A stretch of DNA of 64,000 nt, from NCBI GenBank assembly GCA_905147135.1, contig LR990048.1, forward strand, positions 18,336,563 to 18,400,562, written 5' to 3'. The notes under the pieces were generated by a model that was not told where the DNA came from, made no database searches, and saw only the letters and a program-made list of their open reading frames with translations. Position numbers and translations under genes: made by a program. This DNA comes from Blastobasis lacticolella (taxonomy: Eukaryota; Arthropoda; Insecta; Lepidoptera; Blastobasidae). Of this stretch, positions 11,622-23,900 are shown one piece after another; the stretch's first letter is position 1, and the number at the start of each line of letters is the position of its first letter.

Positions 11622-11702
11622 TACGCATTTCTTGACCTGCAGAGGGCTTTCGACAGTGTCCCACGGGAGATAATCTGGTGGGCTCTAAGATCAAGCGTAC
11701 AT

Positions 11703-12552
11703 TATAGGTCGACAACTTAACTGGTATATCGCCTGCGGTTGGTGAGATAGGTGGGAGGGTGATTTTTCGTGGATGAACGCGGGGATGCGGGGCGCGGGGC
11801 GGTGAGCATTTTCTTTCGCGAATCGTCAGTTGATGACGTTTTTTGGAAAAAAAATGCACACGAGATTATGCCCGAACTTGTCCCAAGATTAAGTATAATA
11901 TCCCGAGACAAGAAACATAATCTTTACCAATGGCTTTTAAAACTAAATCTCAATTTTTAATTCGGTGCAAAAAGTAAGTTTTTCTTCATATTTATTTAAT
12001 GGCTCACTCCGAGTCCCTTCCATCGCCCTTTGGGCGCGATCGAATCAGGAATGAGGAGATCTGCAAGCGAACTAAGGTCACCGACATATCTCGAAAGATT
12101 GCCAAGCGGGCAGGGCACATAGCTCGCAGAACAGATGGCCTATGGGGCAGGAAAGTTCGAGTGGCGATCATGTACCAGAAGACGCAGCGTGAGTAGGCTT
12201 CCCACTAGGTGTACCGACGATCTGATAAAGATCGCAGGTGTAGCCTTAGCCTTAGCCTAGCAAATCCCTTTGAGGAGATCTCGGGGGGATGCCTATGCAC
12301 AGCAGTGGGCATCTATATTTTCAAGCCTCCACCTCGGGATTTATCATCGGTAAATTAACCTCGTGTGAATTATTTCGAGAGTCCGTAGCAAAACAACCAA
12401 CCACGCTGTGCGGAGTCCGCGAGCGCACTGAGAAGCGTCCCTTATGCTCCCTGCCCCGCGCCTCCGCGCTTAGCCCCGAAACGTCACATGACGTCACCCA
12501 TTCTGCCCCCCTTATACCGCAGGCGATACACCAGTTAAGTTGTCGATCTATA
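11703..12552. mobile_element. Inverted-repeat DNA element inside an RTE fragment
   Basis: The two ends are inverted copies: TCGACAACTTAACTGGTATA at 11709-11728 and its complement ending near 12546, extending to GCCTGCGGT and, less exactly, to a GC-rich segment ending GAGCAT, giving imperfect arms of about 100 bp. The element interrupts RT coding sequence. The interior carries a LINE-C tail (12020-12318) and no transposase. TATA flanks both ends and may be the target duplication. Superfamily unknown. Confidence 0.6.
12020..12318 (+). pseudogene. LINE-C tail nested in the inverted-repeat element
   Basis: Encodes RDRIRNEEICKRTKVTDISR and AGHIARRTDGLWG, then a frameshifted TRWTDD-like region, and ends in CACAGCAGTGGGCATCTAT. 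It is the best-preserved protein-level match of this family in the window but lacks everything upstream. Confidence 0.6.
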
Positions 12553-12990
12553 GTATTATACAGGACATGTATGCCTATACTGCAACCGTCGTCAAAACCA
12601 TCGTAGACCATACTAATTGTTTCCCGATTACTGTAGGTGTTCACCTGGGTTCAGTGCTGAGCCCTTACTTGTTTTGTATAGTGCTCGTTGCCCTCTCAGC
12701 GGAAATTCAGGACATGCCTCCTTGGTTTATGAAGTACGCTGACGACATAGGTACCTTATACCATACCATACACCTTGAGACCAGGGTAAACATGTGGAAA
12801 GATGTGCTAGAAAACGGTGGTTTGACGCGGAATGTCGCAAAAACAGAGTATATGGCCAGCTGCAGCGCAGATCCCGAAACCCTCCTTGTTAGTAACGAAG
12901 CTGTCAATAGAACAGATAAATACAAATACCTCGGATCCGTGATGCACGAGTTCGGCGATATCAACCTCGATGTCAAGTCCTGAATCTCTG

Positions 12991-13677
12991 CAGCTTGAGC
13001 CAAATGGCGGGATCGGCAGTAATCTGTGACCCTAAAATCCCTGTCAAGGTTTCAGGTTATTTGATTACGACCACTAATTCCTTCCGTCATCATCATCAGA
13101 CCTTGAATATCACCATTTTTATAATTACACTAACCAAGTAACGCGTTTCATTCCTTGGCCATACACATTATAATGGTTCAACTAAAGCGGCTCGGGCGGA
13201 TAGCTGGAAGATTAACAACATAACGATGGAGCGCTTGCCCGGATTGCGTTTCCCGATGGCGGAAAGGGGCCAGCGGAATGAGCCTAGGGTTTAGTACTCA
13301 TTAAGACCATTCCAAAGAGCCCAAACACGATGCTGTCATCGTATTGCGTTCATTATCCTGTGACCACCTTCCGACTCTATCATCAGACAGTAATGCATTG
13401 TCATCCAAGTTACACAGGTATACGAAGTTTCAGCTTTATTGAACACCGGGAAGTTGGTCCAACGACGTTTGCAAGATTTGCCCCGAACATACATACCTAG
13501 TTACAAACACTGCAAGTTAAATATAATCTTGTAAATGTTACCCGTTTAGAAGTCTTCAAATAATCCCTGATTGCATATTTTTAGTAACAATATCTTTAAA
13601 ATGATTATTTATTTTATCTGTTTGCATGATGAAATGTGCAGGTAATCGTGTTTAAGCAGGTTTTCCTCAATTCTCGT
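12991..13677. other. Unassigned; upstream of gene B block
   Basis: Mixed composition with no recognisable gene. The first part (to about 13040) may still be RTE sequence (CCAAATGGCGGGATCGGCAG). No other repeat identified. Confidence 0.4.
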
Positions 13678-13873
13678 CACGTGAGTCATATATATACTCG
13701 TTATACGAAATTCGTAATTTAGTACAAAGCTGTGTGCCCGCGAGGTAGCACACATGTCAGTATACATACTGACTATACCTGTGACATAAGTGTTTGTTTA
13801 CGATTAGCGTCTACGTCAAACTTTTGTAAGTATTATTATGTCTAGTTTTGTTTTATTTATTACTGATAAAATG
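13678..13873 (+). promoter_or_regulatory. Candidate promoter and non-coding first exon of gene B
   Basis: An E-box CACGTG (13678-13683) overlaps an AP-1/CncC-like TGAGTCA (13682-13688), directly followed by TATATATA (13689-13696). From 13729 the sequence aligns with the block upstream of gene A in matching orientation (GTGTGCCCGCGAGGTAGCAC; donor GTAAGT at 13826-13831; TTACTGATAA near 13859). An exon from about 13720 to 13825 spliced to 14980 would give a 1.15 kb 5'UTR intron. The sites are seen; their use is inferred. Confidence 0.55.
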
Positions 13874-14673
13874 TGAATGAACTTTGACTAACTACTTTAT
13901 CAATGACGTGTTTTTGTTATACTTCTGTGTTTTTGTAATACTACTGTGAACAAGAATTAATAATTATTAATTAACTACTTTTGCCACAACTTTGCATTTT
14001 AATAGGCAGAAAAAGGAAAACAATAATAATATATTTTTTGTATGTCTTTTTAAAGTTCCCACTGCCATTTGATTTCTTTTATATTTTCAATTTACTTTTC
14101 TTAAATATAATTATAACATGACTATAAATATATGATGTATCACTGCCCAAATGTTCAATATTAATAAACGTTATTATTATTGTCAAAATTATAATTTGTC
14201 AAAGTTAAACCAAACCAAACCATTAAATAAATAGCGATACCGTAGGCTCTGAATACTGATAACTTTACAGATGCGAATAGACATTTTCATCTCCGTGGCA
14301 TTTGTAATTAAATATGAAACTGCTTTCTAAATTATTGCTTATGCAATAAATGAACACATTCCTTTCAAAACTTTCAACATCAAAATAATTACGTATTGAA
14401 ATTCATAACATCTTGATTACTGTCATCATCATCATCCGAGCGGTCAAATCTTGATAACTGTGATAACCTGTTTTCTGTTTGATACATAATTCTAACAGAA
14501 GCAAAGTTTTGTGTTTTGGCTTTGCAACCTCAGATAACCGGTTTTAAAACAGCAGAACTGTTGTCCATCGGACCATAACAATCAGTGTAGTGTTTCCTAC
14601 GTTATCTACATCGATATCAAACATTTGATTTAATATTAAAATTCAAATTGCTATAGAGCGATTTCACACAATT

Positions 14674-14915
14674 AATAATAAATAAATTCACACAGAGCCA
14701 CTTAGCCCCAAATTAAGAATAGCTAGTGTTATGGGTGCCAGATAATAGATAAACTACTTATATTTAAATTACATATTATAATAACATATAATAGCATCCA
14801 GACCCGTAATAGAAATTAAAACTCATAATTTTAATTTCTTCCCGGCCAGGAATTGTACCCGGGACCTCTGCATGGTAGACCAGCATGTTTATCAACTGAA
14901 CCACTCTAATCATCT
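14674..14915 (-). repeat. SINE-A, full copy, in the 5'UTR intron of gene B
   Basis: Reverse-oriented SINE-A with degraded tRNA-like head (GAATTGTACCCGGGACCTC near 14848) ending about 65 bp before the acceptor at 14979. If the proposed first exon is right, the SINE lies within the 5'UTR intron. Confidence 0.7.
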
Positions 14916-14982
14916 CATTATTTACTTAGTTATAACAAGGCAAGTTTACCAAATAGATGATTCATTATTTTTTTTCCAGACA

Positions 14983-17900
14983 ATGATATTCTGGATATGG
15001 TGCCTATGTCTGGTTGCAGTTTTGGTATTGTACCTACGACAGTACTACACCAAGTTCAGTCGGCATGGCGTCAAGTCTATGACACCACTACCCATCGTCG
15101 GGAACATGGTGCGCCTTATATTTAAGACTGAACATTTTACTGATTGTATTAGCAGGGTCTACTCAGCTTACCCTGAAGAGAGGTTAGTAGCATACATATA
15201 GTACAATGGATGAATAACGTCCACCTAACTTCAAATATTTTTTTTCCATATTTTACTAAAGTGCAGTAATAGGCATTTTAGCAATTTTAAAATTAATACA
15301 TTTCATGAATCTACATTTCATAAGCTATCTGACAAACCAATTCTTATTTTGATTTATCATTTATTTTAGTTAAGTAGGGCATTTAATATTTTACAACAAA
15401 ATCACGAAAGAAGTTTAGGGCAATTTTTTTTATTACAAGTGCCGAACTTTTTATTTTTAGACATAAAACTGATTAGATAGCAGTAAAAGCGAATTTTACT
15501 GCAGGTTATGTAGTTTCAAAAACATAGGTGTTTATTATGTTTATTTACTGTGAAATGAAATGAAAATGAATGAAATGAAAATGTAAATTTATTAAGTTTA
15601 TTTACTGTTTTCTCGAAACCTCAGTTTTGGCTATTACTGCACTTTAGGACATAAGGGCAGTACCCACGATCAAATCGGAGGATAGTACACGTCGAAAGGC
15701 ATCTTCGAAATTTTGCCGATTAACTACTTAATACCAATTTCAGCAATTGTATTCTTACAGATTTGTGGGCAGATACGAACTCACTACACCAATAATTTTA
15801 GTACGTGACCTTGAATTGATCAAGAAGGTTACTATAAAGGATTTCGAACATTTCATAGATCACAGACTGTTCATGAAGAAAGCCTCGGACCCTGTTTTTG
15901 GCCGCATCTTGATTGCTTTAAGAGGTGCGTTTAAGCTTAGAACATTCTTAACAAAATTCGTAATAAATAAAAAAAAAATTGTCGAGTAGTACTTTACTTG
16001 TTAGATAAGAATTAAAAAATGGAGTTCAAATCAGATACGTTAATAGGCTTACATTTTTGGTTACTGAACACATTTTCTTCGGTTTTAGGTGACGAATGGA
16101 AAGATATGCGCTCTACTCTGAGTCCTGCTTTCACCAGTTCCAAGATCCGCGTGATGGTGCCCTTCATGGTTGAGGTCGGCGACCAAATGATCAATCACCT
16201 AACGGAGAAAATTAAAGCTACCAATGGTAAATACCTACGTGACATCAGTATGTCTTAAAAAGTTTAAAATTTTGATGTTGTGATGTTATTTTTTCTGGGT
16301 GTACTTAACTCTACTCTACTCAAATTATTTAGCTGAACATGGCGTATGCATAAATCTAGCAGTGAAAGTTCTGTGGCGGAAATAATATATTTTCATGGCT
16401 TATCGCAGATAACTTTTTCAGATATTCTTAATTTATTACAGAAAATGACTAATAAAATTTTCTTTTGTAGATGGATATCTTGATGTGGAAGTCAAGGACC
16501 TGACATCTCGTTATGCCACTGACGTCATCGCCTCCTGCGCTTTCGGTCTGAAGGTTGATTCTCATACAGAGCAAGATAATCAATTCTACGTGCAGGGCAA
16601 AGCGTCTGCCACCTTCAGTTTTAAACAACTGCTCATTTTCTTAGGATACGTAGCAGTTCCCACAATAATGAACGTAAGTTATTTCTAATGTTTAGTTTTA
16701 AATAATTGAGCATGTCCATTAAAAGGATTTAGGCCTCCTATAGGCCTAATATTTCGTTAAAATAGCCATAGCTTGTAAAAATATACATTAAAATATTGAC
16801 GACAATCTGCGTTACAAATGGCAACAAAAACTTTTATATTCCTGGATTTTTCAGCTGTTGAAAGTATCTTTCCTCTCGGAAAACACCCGCACGTTCTTCC
16901 GTGAAATCGTGCTGAAGGCAATGGAAGAGAGGGAGCTGCGACACATTGTCAGGCCCGATATGATACATCTTCTTATGCAAGCTAAAAAAGGTTTGTCTTT
17001 CTTCTTCACATAGTAAACCGACCATCACGGCCGGTAGTTTTGCTATAATTAGTTAGTAATGCCAAGCTTGTAAAATGTAAAAGAAAATAGTTTTTGAAAT
17101 GTCGGTATTCTTTTTTCTTGAAAATCGCACAATTTATCAGATAAGTGTCGAAAATTTGTGTTTGATAAGGACCGTTTTTTTAATTATGAACCGATTATTT
17201 TCTTGTGTTCTTGTGTAAGTAAATCAATATTATAAGTGTAAATAAATAGATTTTCATAAATACAAATTTTACTAAAGTACACTGTTACTTTGGAATAATC
17301 ACCATCTGATAAGCTGAAATTGTTTCGCTTCAGAATATCTATACGATTATCAAATCGTCTCAATCTAAAGACTTGCTAAGTTCAAACAAATAAATAATCT
17401 GTTTAGTTTTTTTTTCTAGATATCGCGTATCGATAAAGCAAAGATATTTGAAAAATCAAGCAATGTTGTATTAAGTTTACAGTTGATTCGTTGTTTGTGT
17501 GTAGGTCAATTGAAACATGCAGATAAAGGTATCGCTGAAAAAGATAGCCATGCAGGGTTTGCAACAGTTGAAGAATCAGCAGTTGGCGTACAGGACCATA
17601 ATAGAGGTAAGTTACTGTTTGTATTATAGAATTCTGTATTTATTTATAGTATTAAATATTTATTTAAAAGCATCGAAGCTTATTACAGTTAATTGTTATT
17701 TTCACTCATATTTCCTCTTGCACTACTTATTAGATAGTGCAATCTTCGAAACCCTTTTCTAAGCACTATCTCTAATGTGATATAAAGAAAGTTATCAGTT
17801 TTTTCTTTAAAATCAATCGAACCTTCCTTTGTAATAATCGATGCTTTTTTTCTCAAAAGTAAATGTCAATTGCGTTAAACCAAATAATTGTCCTGTAACA

Positions 17901-20900
17901 GATTGGACTGATGATGACCTGGTGGCCCAAGCTGTTCTATTCTTTATCGCTGGCTTTGAGACAGTATCTTCCACGATGTCGTTCCTGCTGTATGAACTAG
18001 CTGTAAACCCTGATGTACAGGATAAGCTGGTTCGGGAAATAAGAGAATATGATGAAAAGAATGGTGGAAAGTTCGACTACAACTCTGTTCAGAATATGGT
18101 GTATCTAGACATGGTTATATCAGGTAAAAATCAAGTTGTGACAATACATATTTAATACCTAAAGTCTATTGTTATGTAAGTAATTGATTGGTTTCTGTTT
18201 AGAACTCCTGCGCAAGTGGCCTGCTGCAGTAGCTCTCGACAGATTGTGCAACAAGGACTACAATTTGGGAAGACCCAATAAAGAAGCTACCGAAGACTAC
18301 ATTGTAAGTAATAATATGATCGATGTACACCAGTGTATATTATTTTATAGGGAAAAAATTATGAGGATAGTCTCTTAATATCATTACAGCCCATAACAGT
18401 CCACTGCAGGACCCAGGGCCTCTCCCACAAAAAGGGAGGTTATTGCCATAATCTCCACGCTTGGCAGGCGGGTTGGAGATCGCAGTGTTATAATATAACA
18501 AAGGAAAATGCTGCTGCCCATTTTCCAGCCTACGGAGGAGCTTAAATCTTTTGCCTCGAAAACATTAGTCGCCTTGTACGACACCCACGAGTATAAGGGG
18601 TTGGTGCTATTCTACTCTGCCGGACACCACACGGCACACGGTCTCTAAATATAAGGTCTGGTAAATTGGCTTTTCCCTAACGGGTTGTGCGGGTCGGATG
18701 GGAGTCGACGCACGTAAAAAGCCAAAACCCACAAAATTCATGGATTGATCGATGTACAACACAAACGCAATTCTACCTATTCGCGATTCTACACAATATG
18801 GATTCCGCACAACTGACATTCAACACATTATTTATTCCACACAGTCTTCAATTATACACAAACGCGTTTCTTCCTGTTCGCGATTCTACACAATATTAAT
18901 TCCACACAACTGCAGCCATTCAACGGATTCGCTATTCCACATGTTTTGTCAACGCTGGGAACCCGGGACTGGCTGACTTAAACCTGGACCTAAGTTTAGT
19001 GGAACCAGTAAAGGTTGACCAAGGTCAACCCTATTTAACAAACCTGGTCCAATGGTTTGTTTGTTGACTGGGGTTGACCTTGGTCAACCTTTACTAGGTC
19101 GACTAAACTTAGGCCCTGGTCTTTTCTTATTTTTCATTTTTTTTATTAATCTTGACCGATTTGTTTTACATCATATTCCAATCAAGACAGGCTCACTCAA
19201 ATTAAATTGACAAATGTATCAATGCAATGTAATCATATCTAAATGTACCTGTGGGTTTCTTGCCGTTTCTTTTTCCTACAGGTGGTCATTTTCCTAACTG
19301 AAGCGGCATACTGACAGACAGACGACATTCTTTTTACTTATTTGTTTCGAGGGGGCGACGCGGGTAGGCCGGCTGATGAGCTCCCTTAACTTCCCTTTGC
19401 TTTCCGTTAGATTTTTGACTTTTGAAAAGAGTTCCATTAACGTAATCCTAATTCAATAAATACTTTTTCATTTTCATTTTCATTTTCATTTTCTAGTTGT
19501 AGCTTGTAAGCTTGGGTATACAACTAGTCTTAGGGTGCCCAGCGATGACCAGGTTAGTTGACCAGACTTGACCTTGGTCAACCTTTACTAGGTCCACTAA
19601 ACTTATATAGGCCCTGGTCAAGTTCTACGCTTAGGTTTTAATACAACCATTCTCAGGGTGCCCAGCGTTGAAGAATGTGTGAATGACAGTCCAGGGTCCT
19701 CAGAGTTGACCAGGTTAGTTGGATCAGAGTTATTATGAGACTTCTAGTTTGGTCTGTTAGTGTAAATTAACAATACACTAATGGGCCACCTGCCAAAAAC
19801 ATGGATGGCCTAGTGGTTATAGTATCCGATTCGTAAGCGAAAAGGGGCCGGGTTTGAATCCCACTGGGGCCATGTACCAATGACTCTTTTTTGAGTTATG
19901 TCCATTAGTTGAATACTAACCGATGCCCTTAGGGGGAGAGGTGACCGAATGTGTAGGTAACCATGATCCAATTTTTTCAGGTTTTTTTTTTTTTTTTTTA
20001 TCAACGTGGGTATAATACATATACACTTATTGACGTCATACAAAGTCATACAGATAAATAAAAAAATTAAATAAAAAAAAATAAAGATAAAAAAAAAGGT
20101 TCCTGTGGTAACAGGTCAGATGGCAGTTGCTCCACTGTAATTACTTGATCTGCTAATCCCGGATCATGGTCAACGCAGACCCCGGGCCCTCATGAGCGAC
20201 AAGACAACCGGCACATTAACGCCAATATGATGAGATGATTTAAAATATGTAACGAATATGTGGAATAGCTAATCTGTTGAATAGCTGCAGTTGTGTGGAA
20301 TTAATATTGTGTAGAATCGCGAACAGGAAGAAACGCGTTTGTGTATAATTGAAGACTGTGTGGAATAAATAATGTGTTGAATGTCAGTTGTGCGGAATCC
20401 ATATTGTGTAGAATCGCGAATAGGTAGAATTGCGTTTGTGTTGTACATCGATCAATCCAAATTCATGGCAAGCCAACTAAAGAAACCGGACACAAATAGG
20501 GCGTCGCCGCAAAACGACGCGCAGGGGGATCGCTACTCCTGTGTCAAGTCGGTTAGGGCTACCGGGTCCAGGGCGGGCCCGGTTAAAGAAGCTAGCCCAC
20601 AGAATGGTCCGCTTTGCGTCGTGGAACCTTGGCACGCTGACCGGACGGGTGCGTGAGCTGGCCGATGTACTCGCCAGGCAGAGGGTGGCAGTGGCGGAGT
20701 GCAGGAGACTCGTTGGAGGGGCAACAGGTCCCGCAACATCGGAAACGGCTACAAGCTGATATACACGGGCTCTCCGAGTAGAGACAACGGCTTGGGGGTA
20801 GTGCTCTCTGAGGAGTTTCGGGACAGCGTCTTGGATGTGAAGCGTATAAGCGACCGCCTTATGGTTGTAGGAGTGCTTGTCGAAGAGGTTGTGACCAACT

Positions 20901-23900
20901 TGATAAGCGCTTACGTTCCACAGGTCGGTTGCAGCGATGCGAACAAGGCGTTATTCTGGGAGCAATTCAGGGAAGTACTACGAAACATTCCGTTGTCACA
21001 AGGTATTGTTGTGGGTGGCGATCTGAACGGTCATGTGGGTGAGATGTGTGAGGAGTTTGGCCGTGTTCATGGCGGTTTTGGTTTTGGGAAACGTAACGCT
21101 GAAGGGGAAGAAATTCTTCAGACGTGTGCGGCTGCCGATTTGGCCATTGTAAACACGTTTTTTCCAAAGAAATCCGCACATCTGATCACCTACAAAAGTG
21201 GGAGGAGCGCCACTTAGATCGATTACTTTCTTACTCTGAGAGACAATATTGGCAAAGTAGCCACCTGCAAAGCTATACCCGGAGAGAGTCTCACTGCCCA
21301 GCACCGGGTCCTTGTGATGGACCTGCGCGTGAAGCGCCGAGGAAAATACCGGACGCAGTGCCGACGCCAAACCCGGTGGTGGATGCTTGAAGGAACCAAG
21401 TCCTTCGAGTTTGCCGCTGCTGTCAGCGACCTTAGTATTGCGACAGACGGTGAACCCGTCCAACAACTCTGAGACAGAACTTAGGCAGCTATCGCACGGG
21501 CAGCGCGGGCGGTGCTGGATGTGTCTAGGGGTGGTCGCAGGCTTGACAAGGAGTCCTGGTGGTGGAACGATGCAGTCCAGAGGAAGAGCAGGCTAAAGAA
21601 AGCCCTCTTTAAAAAGTGGCAAGCGTCCAAATCTCCTGAAGACCACGCTGCGTACAGAGATGCCAATCGTGCCAGAAAACGAGCGGTAGCCAGAGCCCGA
21701 CGAGACCACTTACTTCCTTTGTACGATAAGTTGGAATCGTCTGAGGGGCAGAAACTTATTTACAAGTTGGCACGATCGAAGGTTAAAGCGGCTCAGGACA
21801 TTTCCACGTGCCGCTGTGTTAATGACCCTAGCGGTAACCTGTTATGCGATGACAGCGCGGTGCAGAAGAGATGGCGCTCGTACTTCCACGAGCTGCTTAA
21901 CAAGCAGCACAAAGAGGTGCAAACACTGGACTCGGCTCTTCGCCGCATGAGGAATTAAATAGCCGTCGGACCCGATGGAGTCCCTATTGAGGCGTGGAAA
22001 TCGATAGGCTCTCGTAGTGTGAGCATCCTTACCGACCTTTATAACCGCATTGTCCTCACCGGAAAGATACCCGACCAATGAAGGAGTATAATAACTCCAG
22101 TCTATTCGGTTCGGTACTACAGTTGGTGCAGGTGTGCACCAACTACCGCGGTATAAAGGTGATGTCTTACACTATGAAGCTCTTCGAACGCATTGTGGAC
22201 TCTTGGATCCGACGGAAGTGTCAGTATGGGTTTCGGCCGAGCTGTGGGACCATGAACCCCGTATTTGCTCTGAGAACTCTTATGGAGGGATACAGATCAA
22301 AGAACACACCCCTGCAAATCCTGTTTCTGGACATGCAGAAGGCTTTTGACTGTAGAGTACATACCTGAGGCCTATATTGACATTATCCGAGACATGTACC
22401 TTGATTCCGATTCCATAGTAAGGACTGCCGTTGGTGACCTTTCCCGATTACCGTTGGGGTACACCAGGGCTCTGTGCTCAGCCCACTTCTGTTCAACGTG
22501 ATATTAGACGTATTGTCAGACAGCATCCGAGATTATCATGAGGTACCTCCATGGCCGCTCATGTATGCTGACGATATCGCGCTAACAAACTCTGACAAGG
22601 GGCGACTAATCCAACGTGTAAAAAAGTGGAAGGAGGCACTTGAGAACGGCGGTCTAAAGGTAAATGTGGCGAAGACAGAGTAGACAGAGAGATGGCCTTT
22701 AACAGTGCAGATCCCCTACCCGTGCGCATAGGCGATGAGGAAGTCAAGTACGCGGATCAGGTCAGATACTTGGGATCTGTGCTTAGCTCAACCGGGGACA
22801 TCAATGGCGACGTCAAGGCCCGAATATCCGATGCTTGGGCCAAATGGCGGGAGGTAACAGGTGTCATTTGTGTCCCCAAAATGCCGATAAAGTTGAAGGG
22901 ACAGGTCTATAAGACCATCTTTAGACCTACTCTCCTTTAGGGTAGCGAGACTTGGCCCCTATTAGAGCGACACAAGCAGAAGCTGCGCGTCACGGAAATG
23001 AAGATACTGCGGTGGATGTGTCAAATTTCACGGAAGGATCGGGTTCGAAACGCCCACATTAGGGGTAGCCTTGGCGTCCGTGACATAGCAGATAAGCTGC
23101 AAGAGTGCCGAATTCGATGGTATGGCCACGTCTTGCGCAGACCGGCAAGTTATGTTAGGAACAAGTGTCTGGCCATGCCACCCCCGCCGGGCACGGAAAG
23201 GAGAGGCCGGCCCAAGAAGCGATGGCTTGACGTAGTCAAGAACGATATACGTGCCAATAAGCTCACCACTAGGGATGCCGAAGACCGAGCGAGGTGGGCC
23301 AATAATAGCAGGAAGGCGGACTCTTGTCCCTCGCGTGCTGCGCGGGGGCGCAACCGGGACATAACGCCAAGATGATGATGATGATGATGATGAGTCTCTT
23401 AATATAAGGTCTTTGTACAGACAATAGAGTACTACCTGATACCCGTTAATTCCATTTTTGATCGAGTTAATTGGAGGCTTTTGTAGGGCTTTTATACCTA
23501 TTTATACCAGTAAATATCCTCTATAATCAATATCATTACTAATTTAAAAAATATTATCGCCACTCTCAAACTGGCCGATGGAAGGCGTCCAATTATCGAC
23601 ATAGTTTTCTATCAATTCTAGTTATGTCTCGTATTTTCTTAACTTGCTTTGTATGGACTGCAGATGGACCGTATATTCCTGCCTACAATATTTTTTCTTA
23701 TTCATCCAGATTCGCAAAGGCGAAGGCTTATTAGTACCAGTATGGTCTACCCACCATAACCCGGAATTCTTTCCGAACCCAGAAAAGTTTGATCCTGAAC
23801 GGTTTTCTGAAGAGAACAAGCACAACATCCATCCGTCCACATACATGCCTTTCGGATCTGGACCCAGGAACTGTATCGGTGAGAAAAATACTTGTATAAT

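Larger units (their letters stand above)
11622..12990 (+). pseudogene. RTE-type LINE reverse-transcriptase fragment, split by an insertion
   Basis: Left part (about 11622-11702) encodes FLDLQRAFDSVPREIIWWAL, RT motif A region. Right part (12553-12985) encodes GVHLGSVLSPYLF, then KYADDIGTLYHT (motif C YADD at about 12735) and a KYLGSV segment. The right part parallels the RT of the LINE in gene B intron 8. The two parts are separated by the inverted-repeat element at 11703-12552. Lacks endonuclease and tail, so it is not functional. Confidence 0.7.
18742..20458. mobile_element. Foldback-like DNA element with 201-bp inverted arms
   Basis: Arms 18742-18942 and 20258-20458 are inverted copies that differ at only three positions by eye, all near the inner ends. 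Both are bordered by the 8-bp direct repeat AAATTCAT (18734-18741; 20459-20466), i.e. a target duplication inside the LINE's 5' region. Each arm holds a subrepeat, TTCGCGATTCTACACAATAT in two versions. No transposase is visible in the 1.3 kb interior, which carries a palindromic repeat and a SINE. The 8-bp duplication and structured arms recall Foldback/Galileo-type elements; that link is inference. Confidence 0.8.
18660..23393 (+). mobile_element. RTE-type non-LTR retrotransposon in gene B intron 8 (decayed)
   Basis: Flanked by a 19-bp direct repeat with one mismatch (GTCTCTAAATATAAGGTCT at 18641-18659; 23394-23412), the expected target duplication. Order: 5' region interrupted by a foldback element; apurinic-type endonuclease from about 20604 (FASWNLGTLTGR, then VVGGDLNGHVG near 21010-21040); linker; RT pieces (LFLDMQKAFDC near 22320-22350; YADD at 22564-22575); C terminus GRPKKRWLDVVKND near 23210-23250; (GAT)n tail 23371-23392. 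A frameshift near 20695, stops near 21216 and 22080, and several breaks in RT show it is dead. RTE clade is assigned from domain order, protein phrases and microsatellite tail; other APE-type clades are possible. Confidence 0.8.

Noticed and set aside
16012..16194. Open frames antisense to P450 exons (also 1578-side, 29204-29638, 53629-54048, 46145-46432)
   Set aside because: They overlap confirmed exons in the opposite strand and show no independent similarity; shadows of real coding sequence.
20603..23375. Functional LINE or a host endonuclease gene
   Set aside because: Frameshifts and stops interrupt the endonuclease and RT regions; the phrases are those of a retrotransposon and target duplications flank it.
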